Shown here: piece by piece, positions 1 through 5,561 of the stretch | Layout: every line of letters begins with the position of its first letter | How positions within the stretch are numbered: the stretch's first letter is position 1 | From: Moraxellaceae bacterium | Lineage (GTDB): Bacteria; Pseudomonadota; Gammaproteobacteria; Pseudomonadales; Moraxellaceae | DNA length: 8,407 nt | Assembly (NCBI GenBank): GCA_030146505.1 | Contig: JASLCO010000193.1 | Span: 1-8,407 of the forward strand | Direction: 5' to 3' | Notes under the pieces: generated by a model | Databases searched by the model: none | Told to the model about the DNA's origin: nothing | The model's input: the letters and a program-made list of their open reading frames with translations, nothing else | Program-made: the position numbers and the translations under genes

Positions 1-248
1 CCGTCTTTTTCCGCCGGCGCGCAGCTCGGATTTTCATGCAGATGAAAACCGTGCAGGCCGGGTGGCAGATCCTTGAGGGCTGGCGTGAGCAGGGTGCCGT
101 AGGGACGGGCTTCGATGGTGACATGGCCGATATTCTTGCTGCTGCCATCGGCATCTATCAAAGCCATGGGCACTTCAAGGGCAAAAGCGCTGCTGCCGGC
201 AAAGGCAGTCAGCAAAAGCGCAAGGCGGGTAAAACGGGGCAATGACAT
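1..248 (-). CDS. sodC: Periplasmic Cu/Zn superoxide dismutase, N-terminal part (cut by window edge)
   Basis: The enzyme dismutates superoxide to hydrogen peroxide and oxygen in the periplasm, using copper and zinc. Reading the minus strand from an ATG at 248-246 gives 82 codons before the window ends. Residues 1-23 form a clear Sec signal peptide: a basic start (PRFTR), a hydrophobic core (LALLLTAFAG) and an AFA cleavage site. The mature part shows the SodC pattern, with IGHVTIE, then YGTLLTPALKDLPPGLHG, then GFHLHENPSC. The two histidines of FHLH are copper ligands in the family, and the cysteine of NPSC forms the conserved disulphide. GGAG lies 8 nt upstream of the ATG, and no other nearby start competes. 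The remaining copper and zinc ligands and the C-terminus lie outside the window. The gene is divergent from the hydrolase gene, with 167 bp between their starts. Family assignment is firm; whether the gene is intact cannot be judged. Confidence 0.93.
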   Translation of the reverse strand, partial: MSLPRFTRLALLLTAFAGSSAFALEVPMALIDADGSSKNIGHVTIEARPYGTLLTPALKDLPPGLHGFHLHENPSCAPAEKD

Positions 249-415
249 GAGATGTTCTCCTTCCGTGTGATGTTTTATTGCCGGCCTGGCTCCGGGTAGT
301 CGGGTGTGATGATGAGGCCGGCGCTGGCGTGAAGCGGCTGGGACAGATTATTGTCCGCGGCGGTAAATGGGCGAGTCGGATTTTTGCAGTATTTATGCAA
401 TGCGGGGCAGATGAA

Positions 416-1270
416 ATGACGGTCACTGAACGCGAATTCCTGATCAAGGGCCGGCGCATTGCCGCGCGCTGCTGGCATGATGCCAGCCTGCCGCCACTGC
501 TGGCCCTGCATGGCTGGCAGGATAATGCCGCCACCTTCGACAGACTGGCACCCTTGCTGTCCGGTTTTCATATCGTCGCCATGGATTTTGCCGGCCACGG
601 TTTCAGCGACTGGCGAGCGGAAGGCATGCGCTATCACACCCTTGATCATGTGGACGACGTGCTCGGTGTGGTGAATGCGCTGGGCTGGGAGCGTTTTCGC
701 CTCATGGGGCATTCCATGGGGGCGGGCATTGGCGTGCTGCTCGCCGGCGCCATGCCGGAGCGTGTGAGCCAGCTGGCCCTGCTGGATGGCTTGGGCCCGT
801 ATCCGGGCGAGCCGGAGGAAGCGCCATCCATATTGCGTGAGGCACTGGTGGAGTGGGACGGGTATTTCCCGCGCGAGGAGCGTGTGTTTGACTCGCGGGA
901 AGCGGCGGTGATCGCCCGGCGCCGCGGTTTCACGCCACTCAGCCACGAGGCTGCCGAGATACTGTGCATGCGCAGCCTGCGCGAGGTGGAAGGCGGTTTC
1001 AGCTGGACCACGGACCGTCGCGTGCGCCTGCATTCCTCGCTGCGCATGTCGGAGACGCAGGTGCGCGCTTTTCTGGCGGCCATCAAGAGCGGGATATTGC
1101 TGGTGCGCGCCGAGCGCGCCTTTCCCGGAGCCGAGGCCATGTTTGCCGAACGCTGGACGGCCGTGCGGCGCGGTCGGGTGGAAGTGCTGCCGGGAGGCCA
1201 TCACCTGCATCTGGATGAGTGTCCGCAGCAGGTGGCTGAACTTCTGGCGGATTTTTTTGCCAGGCAATGA
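416..1270 (+). CDS. Alpha/beta hydrolase, serine-hydrolase-like (SERHL-type)
   Basis: A 284-residue protein with no signal peptide, probably a cytoplasmic esterase-type hydrolase of unknown substrate. From the chosen start, HGW at residues 32-34 is the oxyanion region, DFAGHG follows the third core strand, and GHSMG at 98-102 is the nucleophile elbow with Ser100. GGHHLHLDE near 260-267 supplies the catalytic histidine. The usual Asp position in the strand before it reads LLVRAER, so the acid is not the standard one. Asp124 in LALLDGLG, after the next strand past the elbow, is a possible substitute; this is inference. The pattern HGW-DNA-FDRLAPLL plus HHLHLD is what I recall for the SERHL-like proteins of gammaproteobacteria. 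The frame is open back to a TTG at 278 and also holds an ATG at 395. I chose ATG 416 because GGGG lies 8 nt upstream and the homologous core begins soon after. The next gene starts 88 bp downstream on the same strand. Confidence 0.88.
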   Translation: MTVTEREFLIKGRRIAARCWHDASLPPLLALHGWQDNAATFDRLAPLLSGFHIVAMDFAGHGFSDWRAEGMRYHTLDHVDDVLGVVNALGWERFRLMGHSMGAGIGVLLAGAMPERVSQLALLDGLGPYPGEPEEAPSILREALVEWDGYFPREERVFDSREAAVIARRRGFTPLSHEAAEILCMRSLREVEGGFSWTTDRRVRLHSSLRMSETQVRAFLAAIKSGILLVRAERAFPGAEAMFAERWTAVRRGRVEVLPGGHHLHLDECPQQVAELLADFFARQ

Positions 1271-1287
1271 CGACATGACGGGGTTTG

Positions 1288-1321
1288 CCCTTCAGGCGCG
1301 TTTCCCGCGCCGGGTGAAGGG
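1288..1321 (+). other. Imperfect hairpin between hydrolase and sensor genes
   Basis: An outer stem CCCTTCA (1288-1294) pairs with TGAAGGG (1315-1321). Inside it GGCGCG (1295-1300) pairs with CGCGCC (1306-1311) around a 5-nt loop, leaving a GGG bulge on the 3' side. It lies 18 nt after the hydrolase stop. No T-run follows, so it is not a standard intrinsic terminator. It could protect the 3' end of the hydrolase mRNA or reduce read-through. Confidence 0.45.
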
Positions 1322-1358
1322 GGCCGGCATGCAGGGTGCATGACAGGGAGAGAGAGTC

Positions 1359-2519
1359 TTGCCGCAGGATGCAGACAGCAAAACAGCAGGACAGGAAACG
1401 GGGCGTGCCGGCCTGTGGGCCTTGCGCCACAGCCATCTGGCGCGGCGCCTGCTGGCGACCGTGCTGCTGGTCAGCACGCTGGGGGCGTTGCTGGCCACAT
1501 TCACCGAGCTGGCGCTGGATTACCGCTACGACGTCGAGCAGGTGCATGCAGACCTGGATGCCCTGCAGAAAACTACGGCCGGGACCCTGGCCTACAACCT
1601 CTGGATCGTGAATCCGCAGGCGCTGAACCGGCAGATTGCCGATCTGCTGCGCCTGCCCGGCGTGCGCTATGTAGAGGTTGTCGAGAATGACGGCACGCGC
1701 TACCAGGCCGGCCACGAAGTGCAGCCCCTGCGTGATCGCGTCGAACGCATTTTCAAGCTGGAATACGTGCACCCGGTAACCGGTAGCGCCATGCTCATGG
1801 GCACGGTCCGCATAGAAGCCTCCACGGCGGAAATCAAAAGCCGCCTCTTTGACCGTTTTCTCGTCATCCTTTGTACCCAGGGCCTCAAGACCTTCGCAGT
1901 TTCCTTTTTCATCCTCAGCTTTTTCCAGTGGCGGATTACCCGCCATCTGCGCAGCGTCACGCAGCAGGCACGACGCATCAATTACCTGAACCTGCGGCAG
2001 CCACTCACGCTGGATCGCCTGCATGAAGACGACGAGATCAACGAGCTGGTGGATGCCTTCAACCAGATGCGGCGCAACCTGCTGCGCGACATCGAGCTGT
2101 GGGAAGACAATGAAAAGGCGCTCATGGCGGAAAATGCACTGGCGCAGGCCACGCTCAATGGCTTGCCGGAAATCACCTTGCGCACTGACAGCCGCAGCCA
2201 GGTGAGCTGGATCAACCGAATGGGCGAAGACATGCTGCGTGAAGGCGCCCATGCCATGCCTGGCTTGCACGGCCGCCTGCTGGGGGAAGTGCTCCCGGCC
2301 GCCAAGGGTTTTGCCAATGCCTCGGTGGAACGGCTCTTTCTGGATGCGCAGGGCGGTGGTGTGTTGCGCCGTCGCGTGATGTTCCGGCACCCGACCGGCC
2401 GTATTTTCGGTGCGCAGGCCTCAGCCGTATTGTTGCGCGATGGCGAAAAGCAGTCCCTGGGGCTCGTGCTGGTACTGAGGGAGCTGTCCGAGATCGGCCA
2501 TGATCTTGATGAGGAATGA
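1359..2519 (+). CDS. Inner-membrane sensor: periplasmic domain, HAMP and PAS-like domain, no output domain
   Basis: A 386-residue membrane protein that looks like the sensory half of a histidine kinase or similar receptor. A first membrane segment lies near residues 31-49, followed by a periplasmic domain (about 50-165; AYNLWIVN and LLRLPGVRYVEV resemble periplasmic domains of Pseudomonas-type kinases). A second membrane segment (about 167-190) leads into a HAMP domain (about 190-243, ITRHLRSV and DDEINELVDAFNQM), a short coiled coil (244-264) and a PAS-like domain (about 265-377). The chain then ends with a ten-residue acidic tail. No HisKA/ATPase, GGDEF, EAL, methyl-accepting or cyclase domain is present, and no coding continuation appears after the stop. 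The start is TTG at 1359, with GGGAG 8 nt upstream. An in-frame TGA at 1341 excludes earlier starts, and no ATG or GTG occurs before the first membrane segment. It either acts through a separate partner or is a shortened relic; the signal is unknown. Confidence 0.83.
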   Translation: MPQDADSKTAGQETGRAGLWALRHSHLARRLLATVLLVSTLGALLATFTELALDYRYDVEQVHADLDALQKTTAGTLAYNLWIVNPQALNRQIADLLRLPGVRYVEVVENDGTRYQAGHEVQPLRDRVERIFKLEYVHPVTGSAMLMGTVRIEASTAEIKSRLFDRFLVILCTQGLKTFAVSFFILSFFQWRITRHLRSVTQQARRINYLNLRQPLTLDRLHEDDEINELVDAFNQMRRNLLRDIELWEDNEKALMAENALAQATLNGLPEITLRTDSRSQVSWINRMGEDMLREGAHAMPGLHGRLLGEVLPAAKGFANASVERLFLDAQGGGVLRRRVMFRHPTGRIFGAQASAVLLRDGEKQSLGLVLVLRELSEIGHDLDEE

Positions 2520-2821
2520 ACGCTTTTGAAACTGAGCCTGTCATGCCTGCGGGGTGCATGATGTTCTGGAAAACGCTCCAATCTTGTCAGGCGCTTTGTG
2601 TCCTCACTCCCTGAACGGGATGAAAACCTCAGGCCAGCCGCAAGGATTGGTGTGGCGACTCATCTTCCGAACACGCACTGTTTCTTCCCGAGAACGATCT
2701 GTAGGTGCGAATTCATTCGCACAATGAAACGGCTTCTTCGCTCCTCGGTTTTCAGGGAACCAGGATTTTTCAGCAGCGAATTGCGGGAATCCCGACAGCG
2801 GAATGGCAGCCGGCTTTTTTG
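2520..2821. other. 302-bp gap between convergent genes; one REP and a small hairpin
   Basis: The sensor gene (plus) and the binding-protein gene (minus) converge here. I see no credible gene: the small open frames present lack ribosome sites and recognisable content. A 6-bp hairpin, TCATGC (2541-2546) with GCATGA (2556-2561), follows the sensor stop but has no T-run. A REP-like palindrome lies at 2700-2724. The run of six T at 2815-2820 follows GCCGGC but has no convincing stem, so I do not call a terminator. Confidence 0.6.
2700..2724 (+). repeat. REP-like palindrome with GTAG head
   Basis: After TGTAG, the arms GTGCGAAT (2705-2712) and ATTCGCAC (2715-2722) form a perfect 8-bp stem around TC. 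The GTAG head followed by a short hairpin is the layout of REP sequences mobilised by RAYT transposases in Pseudomonas and relatives. The sequence differs from the REPs around folE, so it would be a second subfamily. It stands alone here with no inverted partner. Confidence 0.7.
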
Positions 2822-3709
2822 TCAGTGCCCGAGCAGGCGCCAGTGGCTGGTGCGCGCATCGTCGAAACCGGATTCGCGATAGGCGCGTTGCAGGGTGCCG
2901 TCCTGTTCCAGTGACGTGATGCCGCGATCCACCGCTGCCTGCAACAGGGCAGCCTCCGGTCCTTGCCGGGCCAGCATGAAATGGCGCGAGCCGGCGAGGC
3001 TGACCTTGAGGCCGGGCACCGGCAACAGCACCAGGCCGTCTGTTTCCAGGCGCAGATCGGGTGTTGGCTGGAAGGGCGCGAGCAGGAAATCTCCACGCCG
3101 TTTTTTCAGCATGCCCAGCATGGATTCCCAGTTTTCGGTTTTCAGTACCGGGCTGCCCAGGCGACCCAGGGTGATGAGGTCGGGCGACCAGTTGCCGGCG
3201 CAGATGGCGGTATAGCGGTGTATGTCCTGCGGCTGGCGCGGCAGCGTGGCCAGCGCCGGGTGGCCCTGTGGAAAATACAGGCCGGCCATGAAATGGCCTT
3301 CCGCTATCAGCGGGCGCGACACCAGCAGTTTGGGGGCATAGCTGCCCAGGCTGGATTTCCAGGTGCTGGCGCCGATGATGTCGGCCTCACCGCTGGCCAG
3401 GGTCTTCAGCGAACGGTCTTCCGAGTCGGTGAGCACGAAGCGCAATTCGCGCTGGGCGCCGCCGCGCTGCAGGGCCTGTTGCAGGAGCACGAGCTCCACC
3501 ACATCGCGCCGTGAATGCGGGCCGGAGAAATGAGCCAGGCTGAGCGGGTCACGCTTCGCGAGGAAGTGCTGATAATCGCTGTAGACATCACGCATCACCA
3601 CCACGCGCCATGTTTTCGGCGCGCTGTTTTCATTCGCCTGCAGCATCGCCGTGAAAAAAAGCAACAGGCCGGCCAGCACCAGCCGGCCATGGCGCAGGAG
3701 CCGCTTCAC
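2822..3709 (-). CDS. Periplasmic solute-binding protein-like (SBP family 3 type)
   Basis: A 295-residue exported protein. A signal peptide is clear at residues 1-25: basic MKRLLRHGR, then a hydrophobic VLAGLLLFF stretch, with probable cleavage around LQA-NE. The mature part looks like a periplasmic binding fold of the amino-acid type: WRVVVMRDVYSDY at the first strand, LKTLASGEADIIGAS (101-115), GDFLLAPFQ (206-214) and a C-terminal LLQAAVDRGITSLEQDGTLQRAYRESGF. Sequence alone does not identify the ligand. No permease or ATPase gene is adjacent, so it may be an orphan binding protein or sensor component. The start is GTG at 3709-3707, which overlaps the TGA of the upstream SDR gene as GTGA. 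A weak AGGA lies 11 nt upstream within that gene, so translation is probably coupled. The signal peptide starting at that codon supports the choice. The ligand and role are unknown. Confidence 0.78.
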   Translation of the reverse strand: MKRLLRHGRLVLAGLLLFFTAMLQANENSAPKTWRVVVMRDVYSDYQHFLAKRDPLSLAHFSGPHSRRDVVELVLLQQALQRGGAQRELRFVLTDSEDRSLKTLASGEADIIGASTWKSSLGSYAPKLLVSRPLIAEGHFMAGLYFPQGHPALATLPRQPQDIHRYTAICAGNWSPDLITLGRLGSPVLKTENWESMLGMLKKRRGDFLLAPFQPTPDLRLETDGLVLLPVPGLKVSLAGSRHFMLARQGPEAALLQAAVDRGITSLEQDGTLQRAYRESGFDDARTSHWRLLGH

Positions 3710-4515
3710 GGCGTGGACCGTCCTGCCTGTTTGCGTGCCAGTGCGCGCGACTCCTCCTGGTATTTTTCCGGCTGCTGGCGCTTGAAATGCCAGGCGGCGC
3801 GGGCGCGCTCGTGTGGCAGATAAAGGCTGTCACCGTTGGCCACGGCGGCGACTATGCCTTCGGCAATGTCGTCGGCCGTGATGTCGGAGCTGTCCAGCAG
3901 TTTCGCGAGCGCGGCTTTCATGGCTGCATCGTGCGTGCGTACGGATTCGTCGAGGTGGGTACGGAAATAGGAAGGGCAAACCGCCAGTGTGCGGATGTTC
4001 CAGGGTGACAATTCGGCTGCCAGCGTTTCCGACAGTGCCACCACGCCGGCCTTGGCCACGTTGTAGCTGGACATGGCCGGCGGATTCAGCAGGCCAGCCA
4101 TGGAGGCAATATTCACGAACTGGCCGCTTTCCTGCTGCTTGAACATCGGGGTGAACGCGCTGCAGCCCCGCACCACGCCCATGAGGTTGATGTTCAGCAT
4201 CCACTGCCAGTCGGCTTCGGAAATACCGTCGAAGCTGCCGCCACCCGCCACGCCGGCGTTGTTGACGAGAATGTCCAGCCCCTGCCAATGCTGCTGCACC
4301 CATTGCGCCGCATGCAGGAAATCGCCTTCGCGGGTGACATCCAGATGCAGGAAATGCGCTTCGGCGGCGCCGGCATCCTGGCATAGCTGCACCGATTCCG
4401 CGCCGCGCCCGGTATTGAGGTCGGCAATCGCCACTTTTGCGCCGCGCCGCGACCAGGCCAGCGCCATGGCGCGTCCCAGTCCGCTGGCCGCACCGGTAAC
4501 AAGTACACGTGTCAT
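3706..4515 (-). CDS. Short-chain dehydrogenase/reductase (classical SDR)
   Basis: A 269-residue NAD(P)-dependent oxidoreductase, cytoplasmic, substrate unknown. The Rossmann glycine motif TGAASGLG is at 7-14, and Asp32 at the end of the second strand (AIADLN) suggests preference for NAD over NADP. NNAG is at 85-88, and the catalytic set is Asn110 (NINLMG), Ser138 (NIASMAG), Tyr151 and Lys155 (SYNVAK), all present. The C-terminal tail past residue 230 is basic (HERARAAWHFKRQQPEKY), as in long-tailed SDRs. The start is ATG at 4515-4513 with a strong AAGGAGGA 7 nt upstream, the best ribosome site in the window. Its TGA overlaps the start of the binding-protein gene, so the two are probably one transcript. 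An inverted REP pair lies just upstream of the ribosome site. The family is certain; the reaction is not. Confidence 0.93.
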   Translation of the reverse strand: MTRVLVTGAASGLGRAMALAWSRRGAKVAIADLNTGRGAESVQLCQDAGAAEAHFLHLDVTREGDFLHAAQWVQQHWQGLDILVNNAGVAGGGSFDGISEADWQWMLNINLMGVVRGCSAFTPMFKQQESGQFVNIASMAGLLNPPAMSSYNVAKAGVVALSETLAAELSPWNIRTLAVCPSYFRTHLDESVRTHDAAMKAALAKLLDSSDITADDIAEGIVAAVANGDSLYLPHERARAAWHFKRQQPEKYQEESRALARKQAGRSTP

Positions 4516-4522
4516 GGCAACT

Positions 4523-4530
4523 TCCTCCTT
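4523..4530 (-). promoter_or_regulatory. Strong ribosome binding site of the SDR gene
   Basis: AAGGAGGA on the minus strand lies 7 nt before the ATG and is a near-perfect Shine-Dalgarno. It fixes the SDR start and suggests a higher translation rate than the neighbouring genes, whose sites are weak. Confidence 0.85.
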
Positions 4531-4548
4531 GAGACTTTCGGCATTTCC

Positions 4549-4620
4549 GTAGGAGCGGCTTCAGCCGCGAACCCAAGCCCTTGTAGAAACAAAGGGGTTC
4601 GCGGCTGAAGCCGCTCCTAC
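4549..4620. repeat. Inverted pair of REP sequences (BIME-like), 26-nt perfect arms
   Basis: The left arm, 4549-4574, begins GTAGGAGCGGCTTCAGCC. Its exact reverse complement occupies 4595-4620, leaving 20 nt between. Each arm also folds alone through GCGGCT-TC-AGCCGC. The spacer has further partial pairing (CCCTTG with CAAAGGG, imperfect). GTAG heads at both outer ends match known REP pairs. It sits in the leader of the SDR gene, about 33 nt before the start, so it would be transcribed if the promoter lies upstream of it. Confidence 0.92.
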
Positions 4621-4624
4621 AAGA

Positions 4625-4671
4625 GCACTTTTTTGTAGGTCAGGCTGCATTCCATCCCGCAAGAAAAGTGC
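4625..4671. repeat. 8-bp inverted repeat GCACTTTT / AAAAGTGC
   Basis: GCACTTTT at 4625-4632 is matched by AAAAGTGC at 4664-4671 around 31 nt that include TGTAGGTCAGGCTGC. The inner part resembles a decayed GTAG-headed repeat. A weak minus-strand promoter-like pair, TTGCGG and TACAAA about 19 nt apart, also falls here, but I do not call it a promoter. Confidence 0.4.
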
Positions 4672-4695
4672 ACTGAAGCGCCTGCGGCGGAGCGC

Positions 4696-4749
4696 AGCCC
4701 GGATTCATTCCGGGCGTAGCGTGTTGGCGAAGCGAACAGCGCAGCCAAC
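4696..4749 (+). repeat. Two-hairpin repeat, copy 1
   Basis: A 54-nt unit. The first hairpin is GCCCGGA (4697-4703) with TCCGGGC (4709-4715), loop TTCAT. Then GTAG, then a second stem GTTGGC (4723-4728) with GCCAAC (4744-4749). Copy 2 lies 71 nt further on. It is downstream of the folE stop and, on the minus strand, upstream of the SDR gene. Confidence 0.8.
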
Positions 4750-4766
4750 TTTAACAAAGAGCCATC

Positions 4767-4820
4767 AGCCCGGATTCACTCCGGGCGTAGCGTGTTGCCG
4801 GTGCGAACAGCAGCGGCAAC
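4767..4820 (+). repeat. Two-hairpin repeat, copy 2
   Basis: The same length and plan as copy 1. The first hairpin is GCCCGGA (4768-4774) with TCCGGGC (4780-4786), loop TTCAC; the second is GTTGCCG (4794-4800) with CGGCAAC (4814-4820). The fifth base pair of the second stem is G-C in copy 1 and C-G here, a compensatory change. It ends 9 nt short of the folE stop codon and may act as a 3' structure for folE mRNA. Confidence 0.8.
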
Positions 4821-4828
4821 GTAATAAA

Positions 4829-5368
4829 TCAACGCAGCAGTGAAAGAAACTCGTTGCGCGTTTGCGGGTTGTTGCGGAACTGGCCAAGCATGATGGAGGT
4901 CTTCATGGAGGAGTTCTGCTTCTCCACGCCGCGCATCATCATGCACATATGCTGTGCTTCGACGATGACGCCCACGCCTTTGGCACCGGTCACCTGCATC
5001 ACGGCATCGGCGATTTCCTTGGTGAGGTTTTCCTGGATCTGCAGGCGGCGGGCGTACATGTCGACGATGCGCGCCACCTTGGAAAGCCCCAGCACCTTGC
5101 CGGAGGGCAGGTAGCCCACATGGGCCTTGCCGATGAAGGGCAGCAGGTGGTGTTCGCAGAGCGAGTAGAGCTCAATGTCCTTCACGATGACCATTTCATC
5201 GTTGTCGGAGGGGAAGATGGCGTTGTTGACGATGGTGTCGAGGTCTTCGCCGTAGCCCTTGCAGAGGTATTTGAACGCCTTGGCGGCGCGCTGCGGCGTA
5301 TCGATCAGGCCGGGGCGCGTGAGGTCTTCACCAACGGCGGTGATGAGGCTGGCGTAGGCTTTGTCCAT
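4829..5368 (-). CDS. folE: GTP cyclohydrolase I (zinc type)
   Basis: The enzyme converts GTP to 7,8-dihydroneopterin triphosphate and formate, the first step of tetrahydrofolate synthesis and related pterin routes. It acts in the cytoplasm as a toroidal multimer. The 179-residue product is the short form usual in Pseudomonas-like bacteria. LCEHHLLPF carries Cys71 (zinc), His73 (catalytic) and His74 (zinc). QHMCMMMRG carries His140 (catalytic) and Cys142 (zinc). The 71-residue gap between the two zinc cysteines equals that of E. coli FolE (Cys110/Cys181). SSMKTS and LSKVARIVDMYARRLQIQE are further family signatures, and TPQRAAKAF is the N-terminal helix motif. The start is ATG at 5368-5366, with only a weak AGGG site upstream. 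A plausible sigma70 promoter lies at 5405-5433, and REP pairs flank the gene on both sides, so it is probably a single transcript. It is intact, with all key residues present. Confidence 0.97.
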   Translation of the reverse strand: MDKAYASLITAVGEDLTRPGLIDTPQRAAKAFKYLCKGYGEDLDTIVNNAIFPSDNDEMVIVKDIELYSLCEHHLLPFIGKAHVGYLPSGKVLGLSKVARIVDMYARRLQIQENLTKEIADAVMQVTGAKGVGVIVEAQHMCMMMRGVEKQNSSMKTSIMLGQFRNNPQTRNEFLSLLR

Positions 5369-5404
5369 GATGGGAACCCTGCAGGAGTCGTGAAACGGGC
5401 AGCC

Positions 5405-5433
5405 ACCCTAGCGAAATCAGTGGGAGGGGTCAA
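5405..5433 (-). promoter_or_regulatory. Candidate sigma70 promoter of folE
   Basis: Minus-strand -35 TTGACC (5433-5428), a 17-nt spacer and -10 TAGGGT (5410-5405). The -35 matches five of six consensus bases and the spacer is ideal; the -10 keeps T, A and the final T only. Transcription would begin near 5398, giving a leader of about 30 nt before the ATG. A 7-bp inverted repeat, GTGGGAG (5420-5426) with CTCCCAC (5446-5452), overlaps the -35 and could be a regulator site or mere structure. Confidence 0.5.
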
Positions 5434-5456
5434 AGGCGCATGAGGCTCCCACCGTT

Positions 5457-5561
5457 CGCCCGTAGGAGCGGCTTCAGCCGCGAACCTTTGCCGGCGTTCC
5501 CATCACCACCGGCCCGAGAGAGAAAAACAGAGGTTCGCGGCTGAAGCCGCTCCTACGGGCG
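5457..5561. repeat. Inverted pair of REP sequences, 31-nt perfect arms
   Basis: The left arm 5457-5487 and right arm 5531-5561 are exact reverse complements with 43 nt between. The 25-nt core beginning GTAGGAGCGGCTTCAG is the same as in the pair at 4549-4620, and here the match extends outward by CGCCC. It separates smrB from folE, and its right arm runs into the smrB coding end. It may act as a transcript boundary or mRNA stabiliser; this is inferred from known roles of REP pairs. Confidence 0.92.

Noticed and set aside
278..415. Upstream extension of the hydrolase from TTG 278
   Set aside because: A 46-residue extension without family resemblance; ATG 416 has a ribosome site and fits the domain start.
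275..1276. Minus-strand open frame of 333 codons opposite the hydrolase gene
   Set aside because: It has no recognisable motif and the plus strand carries a full alpha/beta hydrolase pattern.
1083..2390. Long minus-strand open frame (435 codons) opposite the sensor gene
   Set aside because: Its protein is rich in His, Gln and Arg with no domain pattern, it spans two genes, and the plus-strand frame has clear domains and a ribosome site. It is a GC-driven shadow.
2810..2820. GCCGGC plus six T as an intrinsic terminator for the sensor gene
   Set aside because: The GC part is only a short self-palindrome with no loop; no real stem precedes the T-run.
2598..2914. Small plus-strand open frames in the gap after the sensor gene
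   Set aside because: They have no ribosome site or motif, they overlap the REP and the binding-protein 3' end, and their composition is non-coding in look.
4549..4820. Regularly spaced repeats as a CRISPR array
   Set aside because: The units are inverted pairs and two tandem hairpin units, not short direct repeats with unique spacers, and no cas gene is near.
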